Part shown: positions 22,322 through 30,560 of the stretch, one piece after another
Layout of the letters: each line of letters opens with the position of its first letter
Numbering within the stretch: the first letter of the stretch is position 1
From: Candidatus Azambacteria bacterium
GTDB taxonomy: Bacteria; Patescibacteriota; Minisyncoccia; GWC2-36-17; WO2-46-25
NCBI GenBank assembly: GCA_016200965.1
Contig: JACQDT010000024.1
Location: forward strand, 1-33,634
Length of the DNA: 33,634 nucleotides
Direction of reading: 5' to 3'
Notes under the pieces: generated by a model
Databases searched by the model: none
The model's input: only the letters and a program-made list of their open reading frames with translations
What the model was told of the DNA's origin: nothing
Made by a program: the position numbers and the translations under genes

Positions 22322-24805
22322 TTATCTTGATACCACCACACTATCGGTCCCCGTGTTGTCATATATATCGTAGGCGCGCACTAATACCGCATGGGAATCC
22401 CCGGAGAAAGAAGAAAGCGGCACGCGGGCTTCGTAAGGAAACTGAAAATCAGAGAAAAGAAGCGCCCCGTCCAGGTAAAAATCAACCTCTCTTATTTTAA
22501 ATCGCGCAGACACCACCGCTTTTATATCGGTTTGATCGCCGACAATCCCAGACGGCACAGGAGAAACAATACTTATCCTTGGCGTATTTTCTTCCGTATG
22601 TACGTCGTCGTGTCCGGTTGGAGGAGCATCATAAGGAACCAGAAATGATTTGTTCTCATTTAACCACTCCGAGACGCCGCGCTCCCAATTGTCATATTGC
22701 GGGTCGTCGGAAGGGGTTTTTCTGGGGTCGCCGAGCGGATTGTTTTTATCCACATACTGCAAAATAGTGTGAATCTCCTTGTATGTTTTTTCCTCCGCTT
22801 TTTCGGGGGGGGTTTTTGAGGTAGCAAGTTTTCCAGAATCCTTATCTATACGCACCCTTGTCTCCGCAATATAATTGCCGTTAAGAACCGGTTTTTTACT
22901 TGCCATTGGTTCTGGGGGAGAGAAATGTTCCACTTCACGACCTCGAAGGAATCCCGACATGAATTCATGAAAGATGGGCCCTGCGGCCGCGATGCCCGCG
23001 CCGCCTTTTTCCATGGGGGCGCCGTCATTATTACCCACCCACACCGCTGCGGCCAGGGAAGGAGAATAGCCGACCACCCACGCATCTTTGTAATTTTGCG
23101 TAGTTCCGGTTTTCGCTGCGACCTCAAACCCGTCAAAGGAAAGAGGACCGTGCGCGCCGAAGATCGGCGCGCGCAGGTCGTTGCTTGAAAGGATGGCTGT
23201 TATAGTGCGGGCGACGTTTTTTTCAAGAACCTCCTTTTTTCGCCGCTTCCATTCTTCCTGTATTACGCCGCCCGCATCCTGTATTTTAAGAATGAAGGCC
23301 TTTTCGTTTCTTACGCCTTCGTTTGCAAATACTCCGTACGCGTAAGCCATATCAAACGGACTCACCTCGCCACCTCCAAGCACCAGAGAAAGGCCGATGC
23401 GCGACCTGTCTTGAAGCGTCGTAATTCCGAGATCGTGCGCAAGCCGTATCACGTCGTCTATTCCCGCAAGATACAACACCTTTACCGAGGGCACGTTCAG
23501 CGATTGTGCGAGCGCGCTTTTTGCCGATACAGGGCCGCGGAATTTGTCATCGTAGTTATTTGGGCTGTACGATTCTTCCGGGTTCGCCGAAAACTCCGTT
23601 TTGGCGTCAAATAACGCGGTTTCAGGAGGATATCCCTTTTTAAAGAACTCCGCGTACGCGAACGGCTTAAAAGAAGATCCCGGCTGTCTGTTTTTTGAAG
23701 TTGCCACGTTGTAATTCCCGTCATGCGCCACATCAAAATAATCGCGTGATCCAACCATGGCAAGAAGTTGACCGGTTTTCGGATCAACCGCGACGATTGC
23801 GGCATTTTTTGCGTGATATTTCTTTTCATTTTCTTTTCCGATTCGGGCAACGACTTCCTCAGCTTTTTGTTGCAGATCCCAGTCAAGCGTGGTGAAAACC
23901 TTCAGGCCAGCGTTTTCCACAAAGCTTACCCCGTATCTTTCCTCAAGATAATTTTTCACGTACATCACGAAATGCGGCGCTTTGATGCTTTCTTTTTGTC
24001 TCGCAAACACCAGGGGCTCCCCCTTCGCTTTTTTTACTTCTTCCGGCGTGGCAAAGCCGACCCGCTCCATCCGGTCAAGGATGTAATTTCTTCTTGTGAT
24101 GAGTTCGTCCTTGTGTTCCCCGTACGGCGAGTAGCGACTGGGTGCTTTGGGGAGCGCCGCGAGCGCTGCGGCCTCGTTTAGGGTAAGGTCCGAGACACCT
24201 TTTTCAAAAAAGGTCTGCGCGGCTGACTCCACGCCATACGCATTTGAGCCGTATGGGATCTGATTGAGATAAAACGCAAAGATCTCCTCCTTGGTATAGC
24301 TTTTTTCTATTTTTATCGCCAGTAGCGCCTCCTTTATTTTGCGCGTAAGCGTGCGCTCCGACGTGAGAAAGGTATTTTTGACTAGTTGCTGTGTGATGGT
24401 GGACCCTCCCTGCGCAAAGTCCCAGCGCGTCACGTCCACGAGGAAGGCCCTGACGATGGATTTAAAATCTATTCCGCTATGCGTGTAAAAGTTGAAATCC
24501 TCAGCGACGATAGTGGCATCTTTTATCCAGCGGCTCATGCGGTCGAACGGCACCACCGTTCTTTTTTCTTCGCCGTGGATTTCATACAAAAGCACCGATC
24601 CGGTCCTGTCGTATATTTTTGTGGACTCAGATATTTTCAGCTGGCTTATGGCAAGAGGGTCGGGAAGGCGCTTCATTGTTGCCAGCACGAGGAATATTCC
24701 TGAAAAAACGGCTACCGCAAGCGCCACAAAAGAAAAAAGAACCACCCTTTTTAAGGCGCCACGCTTTTTTTTCCGAGCATATTTATAATTTTTGAGCCGA
24801 GGCAT
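22322..24805 (-). CDS. Class A penicillin-binding protein (bifunctional peptidoglycan synthase)
   Basis: The 827-residue protein has a cytoplasmic basic start and one membrane helix (about 21-43). Its GT51 transglycosylase domain carries catalytic Glu102 in AEDFNFYTHSG and QGGSTITQQ at 132-140. The transpeptidase domain has SSFK with the nucleophile Ser377, SLN at 435-437 and KTGT at 565-568. All catalytic motifs are intact. The last 90 residues or so look like a bacterial Ig-like domain (VDFYLDGALL, VLVRAYD). It polymerises and cross-links peptidoglycan outside the membrane. A run of eight G (22804-22812 region) lies within the Pro-rich linker codons. It is transcribed alone from a short-leader promoter. 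Confidence 0.95.
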   Translation of the reverse strand: MPRLKNYKYARKKKRGALKRVVLFSFVALAVAVFSGIFLVLATMKRLPDPLAISQLKISESTKIYDRTGSVLLYEIHGEEKRTVVPFDRMSRWIKDATIVAEDFNFYTHSGIDFKSIVRAFLVDVTRWDFAQGGSTITQQLVKNTFLTSERTLTRKIKEALLAIKIEKSYTKEEIFAFYLNQIPYGSNAYGVESAAQTFFEKGVSDLTLNEAAALAALPKAPSRYSPYGEHKDELITRRNYILDRMERVGFATPEEVKKAKGEPLVFARQKESIKAPHFVMYVKNYLEERYGVSFVENAGLKVFTTLDWDLQQKAEEVVARIGKENEKKYHAKNAAIVAVDPKTGQLLAMVGSRDYFDVAHDGNYNVATSKNRQPGSSFKPFAYAEFFKKGYPPETALFDAKTEFSANPEESYSPNNYDDKFRGPVSAKSALAQSLNVPSVKVLYLAGIDDVIRLAHDLGITTLQDRSRIGLSLVLGGGEVSPFDMAYAYGVFANEGVRNEKAFILKIQDAGGVIQEEWKRRKKEVLEKNVARTITAILSSNDLRAPIFGAHGPLSFDGFEVAAKTGTTQNYKDAWVVGYSPSLAAAVWVGNNDGAPMEKGGAGIAAAGPIFHEFMSGFLRGREVEHFSPPEPMASKKPVLNGNYIAETRVRIDKDSGKLATSKTPPEKAEEKTYKEIHTILQYVDKNNPLGDPRKTPSDDPQYDNWERGVSEWLNENKSFLVPYDAPPTGHDDVHTEENTPRISIVSPVPSGIVGDQTDIKAVVSARFKIREVDFYLDGALLFSDFQFPYEARVPLSSFSGDSHAVLVRAYDIYDNTGTDSVVVSR

Positions 24806-24817
24806 ATGTAAAAAGTT

Positions 24818-24845
24818 ATTCTAACACAAAAAACAGAAATATCAA
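24818..24845 (-). promoter_or_regulatory. Promoter of the penicillin-binding protein gene
   Basis: On the minus strand TTGATA (24840-24845) is followed after 16 nt by the extended -10 TGTTAGAAT, whose hexamer is at 24818-24823. The ATG (24805) is only 12 nt beyond the -10. Confidence 0.65.
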
Positions 24846-24858
24846 GGCATAGAAGGGG

Positions 24859-24886
24859 TTGACAGCGTAATACGACCTGCTACAAT
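24859..24886 (+). promoter_or_regulatory. Strong promoter of the acidic small-protein gene
   Basis: TTGACA (24859-24864), a 16-nt spacer, then TACAAT (24881-24886) preceded by TG. It diverges from the promoter of the penicillin-binding protein gene, with the two -35 boxes 13 nt apart. Confidence 0.75.
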
Positions 24887-24935
24887 AATCTCAAAATAAA
24901 CCATTAAAGCGCTTTTGGCGCCACACACAAGCACC

Positions 24936-25085
24936 ATGTACGAAAACGACTTTGAAGATGCCGCGGCAGAAAAGGTTGAGGAGAAAAAAGATCCCGAAGC
25001 GTGGGATGAAGAGGACGAGTTCAACGATATTGAGAAATTTGAGGTGGAAGAGGACAATGAAGAAGAGAAAGACGAAAACTACTAG
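24936..25085 (+). CDS. Short, highly acidic protein of unknown function
   Basis: The 49-residue product is dominated by Glu and Asp (for example WDEEDEFNDIEKF and VEEDNEEEKDENY) and begins MYENDFEDAA. It has no signal peptide or membrane segment. Its own strong promoter, with a leader of about 43 nt, argues that it is a real gene. I see no good Shine-Dalgarno. The stop TAG shares a CTAG with the stop of the convergent ruvC gene. It might bind a basic partner or DNA-binding protein, but nothing in the sequence proves this. Confidence 0.6.
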   Translation: MYENDFEDAAAEKVEEKKDPEAWDEEDEFNDIEKFEVEEDNEEEKDENY

Positions 25086-25552
25086 ACGCTAGAGCTCGCG
25101 CACAGCGCCGCAGCCACTGCATCCGCCGCATCATCTTGCGACGGACGCTCCTTTATATTAAAAATCGTTTGTATCATCCGCTGTACCTGTTTTTTGTCGG
25201 CTTTTCCATAGCCGCACACCGCCTGTTTTATTTGCGACGGCGTAAACTCAAGTATCCGCACGCCGCTTTTTTCACACGTTGCGAGAATCACGCCGCGCGC
25301 TTGCGCGACGCGAATTCCCGTTTTCACGTTTTTCGCGAAAAAAATCTCCTCCACGGCCGCGACGTCAGGACGATGTTTGTGTATAAGCGCCAAAAGTTCG
25401 CGTTCGATCGTCGCGAGCTTTTGGGGCACCGTATGTTGGGCCGAAGGGATGTGCATACAGCCGGATTCCACAAGAGAAAGCCCTACGCCGTCCTTTTGAA
25501 CCACTCCGAATCCCACGCGCGTATCCCCGGGATCTATTCCCAAAATAATCAT
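25082..25552 (-). CDS. ruvC: Holliday junction resolvase RuvC
   Basis: The ATG at 25552 gives 156 residues beginning MIILGIDPGDTRVGFG. An upstream in-frame TTG at 25564 is less likely. The four acidic catalytic positions are visible: Asp7, Glu68 or 69 in AAVEEIFF, and Asp141 and Asp144 in SQDDAADA. It cuts Holliday junctions after RuvAB branch migration. It lies 12 bases downstream of yebC in the order ruvB-yebC-ruvC. ruvA is not in this window. Confidence 0.96.
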   Translation of the reverse strand: MIILGIDPGDTRVGFGVVQKDGVGLSLVESGCMHIPSAQHTVPQKLATIERELLALIHKHRPDVAAVEEIFFAKNVKTGIRVAQARGVILATCEKSGVRILEFTPSQIKQAVCGYGKADKKQVQRMIQTIFNIKERPSQDDAADAVAAALCASSSV

Positions 25553-25564
25553 AGACCGCAACAA

Positions 25565-26293
25565 TTAGTTTTCGAACTGTGCGCTTGAGTAAATTTCCTG
25601 CACGTCGTCGTTGTCATCAAGCGCTTCAAATAAATCCTCAACTTGTTTTTTCAACTGCGGGTCGCTGACCACAGTGACATTTTTTGGTTTATAGTCAAAG
25701 CCCGTTTTCTCCACCATAACCCTTTTTTCCTCCAGAAATTTTTTGACGCGATACAGATCTTCCGGCCTAGTAAGTATGGTGATGGCGTCGCTTTCCCCGC
25801 TTTGCACATCTTCCGCCCCCGCTTCAATGGCGAGCAATTCCAGGTCGGCGCGGTTTGCGTTTCCGACCGCGGCGACTATCTCGCCGTATTTTTCAAACAA
25901 CCACATCACGGACCCCGGTGTCGCCATAGTACCGCCATGCGAAGAGAGCAGGTGGCGGATTTCCTGCGAAGTCCGATTACGCGAATCGGTGATGGCATCG
26001 ATGATAAGCGCGACTCCGCCGGGTCCGTATCCTTCAAATTGGATTTCCTGAAGTTGGTCGCCCCCTCCTCCCGAATATTTTTTTATGATGCGCTGTATGT
26101 TTTCGGAAGGCATATTTACCTCTTTTGCTTTTTCCAGCGCGAGCCGCAACGCCAAATTCGTATCGGGGTTTGACCCTTTTTCTTTTACCGCTACGCTGAT
26201 CATCCGCGATATCTTTGAGAACGCTTTTGCCTTTTTCGCGTCAGTAAGGGCCTTTTTATGCTTGATGGTGCTCCACTTCGAATGTCCGGACAT
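25565..26293 (-). CDS. yebC: YebC/PmpR family translation/regulatory factor
   Basis: The 242-residue protein opens SGHSKWSTIKHKKALTDAKK, the YebC signature. It continues with NMPSENIQRIIKK, the YEGYGPGGVA-like segment (here FEGYGPGGVALII) and the HGG region, covering the three-domain family throughout. The family was described as transcription regulators and more recently as ribosome-associated factors that ease proline-rich stalls. It is cytoplasmic. It starts one base after the ruvB stop and precedes ruvC, the usual arrangement. Confidence 0.95.
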   Translation of the reverse strand: MSGHSKWSTIKHKKALTDAKKAKAFSKISRMISVAVKEKGSNPDTNLALRLALEKAKEVNMPSENIQRIIKKYSGGGGDQLQEIQFEGYGPGGVALIIDAITDSRNRTSQEIRHLLSSHGGTMATPGSVMWLFEKYGEIVAAVGNANRADLELLAIEAGAEDVQSGESDAITILTRPEDLYRVKKFLEEKRVMVEKTGFDYKPKNVTVVSDPQLKKQVEDLFEALDDNDDVQEIYSSAQFEN

Positions 26294-26294
26294 A

Positions 26295-27308
26295 TTATAG
26301 TAATAATCCTTGTTTATCCTTGTCGTGGTAAGGAATGCCGAGGTGTTCGTAGGCGTGTTTGGTCGCGATTCTTCCTTTCGGGCTTCGGGAAAGAAAACCG
26401 ATTTGCAGAAGATATGGCTCGTAGACGTCTTCTATGGTCTCCACTTCTTCGGAAGTGGATGCCGCGACGGATTTGAGCCCTACCGGCCCGCCACCGTATT
26501 TGGTGATGATCGCCTCAAGAATGCGAACGTCGGTTGTTTCAAGACCGATTGCGTCAACCTCTAGCACCGCTAGCGCTTTTTGAGCGACAGCACGCGTGAC
26601 GGGGGTCATATTATGAACCTGGGCGTAATCGCGCACACGTTTTAAAATCCTGTTTGCCACGCGTGGCGTGAAGCGCGAAGCCCGCGCGATGGTTTTCACG
26701 GCGTCGTCGTTGACACGCGCTTTCAAAAGCGCCGCCGACCGCCGGATGATGCGCTCTATTTCCTCTTCCCGGTAAAAATCAAGCCGGTGGGTTGCGCCGA
26801 ACCGGGAACGGAACGGAGAAGAAAGTAGTCCCGCGCGCGTGGTGGCGGCGATGATGGTAAAGCGGGGGAGATGGAGCTGGATCGTTTTTGCGGAAGGTCC
26901 TTTGCCCAAAATAATATCAAGCGTACTTGATTCCATCGCGGGGTAGAGCATTTCTTCCACCACTTTATGGATGCGGTGCGCCTCATCGATAAAAAGCACG
27001 CCGCCTTCTTCCATGTTGGTTAAGATGGCAGCAAGGTCACCCGCTTTTTCAATGGCGGGACCGGAAGTAACTTTCATAGTTGTTCCCATTTCTCTTCCGA
27101 CAAGATGGGCAAGCGTGGTTTTTCCTAACCCCGCGGGGCCGTATAACAGGACGTGCTCGATCGGTTCGCCCCGCTTTTGGGCGGCCTCAATGAGGATACG
27201 GAGGTTGTTCTTTATCTTTTCCTGTCCGATATACTCATCCCAACGCGAAGGTCTGAGCGCTAAGTCGAGCGTTACATCGTCTTTTTTAAGCACATCCCCG
27301 CTTGACAT
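26295..27308 (-). CDS. ruvB: Holliday junction branch-migration helicase RuvB
   Basis: The 337-residue AAA+ ATPase has Walker A GPAGLGKTT at 57-65 (most RuvB have GPPGLGKTT), Walker B VLFIDEAHR near 104-112 (most have DEIHR) and sensor AATTRAGLL. The C-terminal winged helix ends SPKGRIATKHAYEHLG. It drives branch migration with RuvA. It heads the leftward ruvB-yebC-ruvC operon. The two residue changes are conservative and the enzyme looks functional. The start ATG (27308) has no strong Shine-Dalgarno. Confidence 0.96.
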   Translation of the reverse strand: MSSGDVLKKDDVTLDLALRPSRWDEYIGQEKIKNNLRILIEAAQKRGEPIEHVLLYGPAGLGKTTLAHLVGREMGTTMKVTSGPAIEKAGDLAAILTNMEEGGVLFIDEAHRIHKVVEEMLYPAMESSTLDIILGKGPSAKTIQLHLPRFTIIAATTRAGLLSSPFRSRFGATHRLDFYREEEIERIIRRSAALLKARVNDDAVKTIARASRFTPRVANRILKRVRDYAQVHNMTPVTRAVAQKALAVLEVDAIGLETTDVRILEAIITKYGGGPVGLKSVAASTSEEVETIEDVYEPYLLQIGFLSRSPKGRIATKHAYEHLGIPYHDKDKQGLLL

Positions 27309-27470
27309 AAAAAGAAAATTTGATTACTATTTGGACTTGTCCCACACCAGAACCTGCGGTTCGGTACGGGACTGCGCCGTTGTTTCGCTTGTAATGCGCG
27401 CTTTTTCTTTCCCTCCGATCCGCCGATGCTTTCAGTTCTTGGTGCGGGGCTTGTTGTTGCTTTTTGGAGG
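27309..27470. other. Intergenic stretch upstream of ruvB, no supported gene
   Basis: About 160 bp between ruvB and the RNA promoter. On the minus strand a 33-codon frame without a start ends in TAG near 27328. It may be a gene remnant, but I do not recognise it. No clear ruvB promoter is visible. Confidence 0.4.
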
Positions 27471-27474
27471 GGTA

Positions 27475-27503
27475 TTGACAAAATATAAACATTTTGTTAT
27501 ATT
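27475..27503 (+). promoter_or_regulatory. Strong promoter of the structured RNA
   Basis: Perfect TTGACA (27475-27480), a 17-nt spacer, then TATATT (27498-27503). The predicted start is about 27510, just before the first stem. No coding frame follows. Confidence 0.75.
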
Positions 27504-27509
27504 TACGCA

Positions 27510-27683
27510 GTTCATAAAAAAACCCACCAACCTGTAGGCAATTAAGGTTTCCATGCCTTAATATGGGAATACATCTCAGTTTCGGGTAGTTTGGTTCCGA
27601 CTAGTCTACTCCTCGGATGTATTCTCTCCCTCTGACCTTGAGCCAGAGTTCCTTGCCTACAGGTTCGTGGGTTTTTGCTTTTT
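27510..27683 (+). ncRNA. Structured non-coding RNA, 6S-like architecture, family unknown
   Basis: A closing stem pairs 27518-27541 with 27653-27676 (23 of 24 positions). Inside are a hairpin TTAAGG/CCTTAA (27542-27547 with 27556-27561) and a long apical arm GAATACATC/GATGTATTC (27567-27575 with 27616-27624) extended by GGGTAG/CTACTC. A third hairpin CTCTG/CAGAG pairs 27630-27634 with 27644-27648. U-runs follow the closing stem on the plus strand (terminator-like) and also on the minus strand. A consensus promoter sits immediately upstream on the plus strand. A closing stem, a central region with a hairpin on each side and an apical stem resemble 6S RNA, but no family could be confirmed. It is not a tRNA, tmRNA or SRP RNA. 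Confidence 0.75.
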
Positions 27684-27697
27684 AGTCAAGCGCGCGA

Positions 27698-29365
27698 CTA
27701 TCCGGCAACCGCCTCAACTTCTTCAACGGTGGTGATCCCCCCCAGCGCTTTCATAAAACCATCCTGTTTTATGGACACCATTCCTTTGCGTTGCGCCATC
27801 TCCCGCAATTGCGACTGGATCGGGCTTGATACGATGACCTTTTCCGACTCCTCGTCCACACGGAACATCTCATACAGGCCCACCCTCCCTTTATATCCGG
27901 TGTTGTTGCACAGTTTGCATCCGGAGGGCCGCGCAATAGTTGTCTGATCATCAACGCGGGGAGGAGGGATTCTGACAGGAAGATCCGCGAACGCCAGTTT
28001 GAATTTCGCAAGCTCCTCTTTTGTAAGAGGGCTTTTTTGCGAGCAGTGTTCGCATACTCTGCGGACCAGCCGCTGAGCGATGAGCAGATTTACCGCCGGC
28101 GCGATGATGGAAGGGCTTAACTTCATGTCAATGAGCCGCAGTATGGCGCTTGGCGCATCATTCGTATGTAGTGTAGAAAAAACAAGATGACCCGTCAAGG
28201 CGGCGTGCAGAGCGATATCCGCCGTTTCCATGTCGCGGATTTCCCCGACCAAGATGACATCCGGGTCTTGGCGCAAAATGGAGCGCAGGCCGGATGAAAA
28301 GCCGTACCCGCCCGCCGGATTGACCTGGCTCTGCGAGATTCCCTCCACGTGATATTCAATGGGGTCTTCAATGGTGATGATTTTTACCTCGGATGTGTTG
28401 ATTTTTTTCAAAAACGCGTAGAGCGTCGTTGTTTTTCCCGATCCCGTCGGTCCGGTCACGAGGATAAGGCCGTTGGGACGCTTCAATTCCTCTTTCACCA
28501 CCTCAAGGTCATAGTCCAGAATGCCAAGTTTTTCAAGCGAAATGGCGATGGTCTTCGGATTGAGAATTCTCATCACGAGCGATTCTCCGTTGGGGCCGGG
28601 AAGCACCGAAGTGCGCACCTCGATTGATTTGTTTTGCGATACAATGGAGAATCTGCCGTCTTGCGGCGCATCCACGACGTTGAGCTTCATTTTGGAGAGC
28701 AGTTTGATGCGGCTCGCAAGCAAGGCATACATTTTTTTATCCAGCGATGCGACTTCCTGCAGAACGCCGTCAATGCGGAAACGTATGGTAGTACGATCCT
28801 CCTGCGGCTCCACGTGTACGTCGGAGCTGTCCAGGGAGAGCGATCCCGCAATGAGCAGTTCAAGCACCGCGGTGGCGTTTTTGAGCGCGGCGCGGAGATA
28901 CACGTCTTTGAAATCGTCCACGTAGTGTATTTCTTTTTGGAGCTTTTCAAGATTTTCCGGAGTAATTTCAATGACCCCCGTTACATCTTCTTTTTCTTTG
29001 GGGAGGAGGGAATAAAATCCCCACGCTTTCTCTAGGCCGTGCTGAGACACCAGAAAGAGGTCCACGATAAGACCCTTGTTTTTCATGTTTTCAACCGCAA
29101 GCATCGTGTGCGGGTCCTTCGGATTTTTTACCGCGACTTTCAGATTTGAGCCGAGTTTTTGTATCACGGCGAGACGAGAGCGCCTGGCACTTTCTTCATC
29201 CATGAAAGTGAGCGTTTCCATGTTGATCGTTTGTTTGGAAAGGTCTATATAGGGAATACCGACTTTTTCCGCAAGGCGCTGGGCGGCGTCCTCTTCTTCC
29301 TTTTTACGGAGCTCGTCGAACTTTTCTCTCTGCTTTTTTTCCTCAAATGAGTGCTCGGTAGACAT
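27698..29365 (-). CDS. pilB: PilB/GspE-type secretion ATPase
   Basis: The ATG at 29365 gives 555 residues, typical for PilB. The frame remains open another 95 codons upstream, but that part overlaps the promoter and the 3' end of the neighbouring gene and is not protein-like. An N-terminal MshEN/GspE_N-like domain (about 25-180) precedes the ATPase domain. Walker A GPTGSGKTTT is near 303, followed by the Asp box and then DPDVILVGEIRD with the His box HTNDAPSA. A CEHC ... CKLC tetracysteine zinc site is at about 438-486. It powers type IV pilus assembly from the cytoplasm. No pilC or pilin genes adjoin it here. Confidence 0.94.
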   Translation of the reverse strand: MSTEHSFEEKKQREKFDELRKKEEEDAAQRLAEKVGIPYIDLSKQTINMETLTFMDEESARRSRLAVIQKLGSNLKVAVKNPKDPHTMLAVENMKNKGLIVDLFLVSQHGLEKAWGFYSLLPKEKEDVTGVIEITPENLEKLQKEIHYVDDFKDVYLRAALKNATAVLELLIAGSLSLDSSDVHVEPQEDRTTIRFRIDGVLQEVASLDKKMYALLASRIKLLSKMKLNVVDAPQDGRFSIVSQNKSIEVRTSVLPGPNGESLVMRILNPKTIAISLEKLGILDYDLEVVKEELKRPNGLILVTGPTGSGKTTTLYAFLKKINTSEVKIITIEDPIEYHVEGISQSQVNPAGGYGFSSGLRSILRQDPDVILVGEIRDMETADIALHAALTGHLVFSTLHTNDAPSAILRLIDMKLSPSIIAPAVNLLIAQRLVRRVCEHCSQKSPLTKEELAKFKLAFADLPVRIPPPRVDDQTTIARPSGCKLCNNTGYKGRVGLYEMFRVDEESEKVIVSSPIQSQLREMAQRKGMVSIKQDGFMKALGGITTVEEVEAVAG

Positions 29366-29380
29366 AACAATGATGCCTTT

Positions 29381-29408
29381 ATCATACAGCCAAGCGCAAA
29401 AAACGCAA
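29381..29408 (-). promoter_or_regulatory. Probable pilB promoter
   Basis: On the minus strand TTGCGT (29403-29408), a 16-nt spacer, then TATGAT (29381-29386). The ATG at 29365 is 15 nt past the -10, so the leader is short. Confidence 0.5.
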
Positions 29409-29420
29409 AACCCACGCAAT

Positions 29421-30455
29421 TTATACCAGCGACTGAAAAACGGAAATGAGCGGCGCGAGCAGATAATCAAACCATGTTTTTTTGTGCATAGAGGGGTCAA
29501 ACACCACGCAATTTTGTTTCCATGCGCCGATGATTCCGCCGAGTTCCCGCACCATTTGTTTATCTCGGAAGAATATGCCGGCTTCCACGTTATAACCGAA
29601 AGAAAGCGGATCAATGTTTTGCGAGCCGACCGCCCCTTCCGTATCGTCAATCAGCATCGCTTTTGCGTGGTTCATGTTTTTGTGCAGATAAAACACCACG
29701 CCCATCCGCTGGAGCTTGAGCACATAAAAATAATTGACTCGGTTGAAAATCCAATGGTCGGTGCGTCTGGGCACCAAAATACTCACGAGCGCGCCTCGCA
29801 ATACCGCCTGATGGAGCGCGGCAAACAGCCATCGGCGCGGCGCGAAATACGGCGTCACAATAACGACGCTTTTTTGCGCGCTTGCCAGTTTTTCCTGATA
29901 GCGCTTTTTAAGCAGAAGGTCTCCGCTGCTTTGCCGATGCTGTAAAAACCACATCCGCGTTTTTTTGAAAATGTTTTTTTTATGATAATACGCAAGAATG
30001 TTCGGGTCTTTCCCTCCGCATATCCGATAGTTTTTTGCAAAAGAACGGACAATGCTTTTTACCATGCGGCCGGTGAAGCGAACCTGCAAATCGTTCCATT
30101 TTTGGAACAGCTTATGAATGTTCACGCCGCCCAGAAATGCCGTTTTCTCATCCACCACCAATACTTTCTTATGCATGCGCCGAAGCCAATAGCTGAAAAA
30201 CAATACCTCCGCTCCCGCCTTCTTTATTTTTTCAATTGTCTTGGAGTCCAGCTCCTGGCTCCCAAAAGAATCCACAATGATCTTAACCGCAATCCCTTCC
30301 CTCGCTTTTTGCGCCAATAGTTCAAAAAAATTATATTTATCGGTGTTGTCGATGAATATATACATTTCAAGGAAAATTGATACGCGCGCGCCAGAAATCG
30401 CTTCAAGCATCGCCCCCCATGCTTTTTCCGAAGTGGTATAGAAGGTGTAGTTCAT
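29421..30455 (-). CDS. Phospholipase D superfamily protein, cardiolipin synthase-like
   Basis: The 344-residue protein has two HKD motifs: His95-Lys97-Asp102 (HKKVLVVD) and His263-Lys265-Asp270 (HAKAMLID), both followed by the usual GG/GSQN elements. Two such motifs and the MYIFIDNTDKY opening fit the cardiolipin synthase (ClsA/ClsB) branch, which joins phosphatidylglycerol units. There are no N-terminal membrane helices, so it resembles ClsB more than ClsA. Nuclease or other phosphodiester activity cannot be excluded. The divergent plsC gene supports a phospholipid role. Confidence 0.85.
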   Translation of the reverse strand: MNYTFYTTSEKAWGAMLEAISGARVSIFLEMYIFIDNTDKYNFFELLAQKAREGIAVKIIVDSFGSQELDSKTIEKIKKAGAEVLFFSYWLRRMHKKVLVVDEKTAFLGGVNIHKLFQKWNDLQVRFTGRMVKSIVRSFAKNYRICGGKDPNILAYYHKKNIFKKTRMWFLQHRQSSGDLLLKKRYQEKLASAQKSVVIVTPYFAPRRWLFAALHQAVLRGALVSILVPRRTDHWIFNRVNYFYVLKLQRMGVVFYLHKNMNHAKAMLIDDTEGAVGSQNIDPLSFGYNVEAGIFFRDKQMVRELGGIIGAWKQNCVVFDPSMHKKTWFDYLLAPLISVFQSLV

Positions 30456-30516
30456 TGATTATGAGGAAAGCCCAATCTTTTATTCGTGTCTTGCATAGTA
30501 GCAAGTCCGGCTTTCA

Positions 30517-30545
30517 TTGTCACCAGAGGCCTGTTTTGGTAGAAT
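30517..30545 (+). promoter_or_regulatory. Promoter of the acyltransferase gene
   Basis: TTGTCA (30517-30522), a 17-nt spacer, then TAGAAT (30540-30545) preceded by TTTTGG. The ATG at 30561 is 15 nt past the -10. The spacer closely matches that of the promoter at 31877-31905. Confidence 0.6.
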
Positions 30546-30560
30546 GCGTGGTGGTATCGC

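Noticed and set aside
22804-22812. Eight-G run in the penicillin-binding protein gene as a phase-variation switch
   Set aside because: The frame is intact, the run is short, and it lies in a linker after the catalytic domains; there is no positive evidence of slippage.
27272-27492. Minus-strand open frames upstream of ruvB
   Set aside because: They have low-complexity basic composition, no start signals, and overlap the RNA promoter; there is no recognisable protein.
29366-29650. 95-codon N-terminal extension of pilB
   Set aside because: It overlaps the promoter and the 3' end of the phospholipase-D gene, has Cys/Trp-rich non-protein-like composition, and exceeds the family length.
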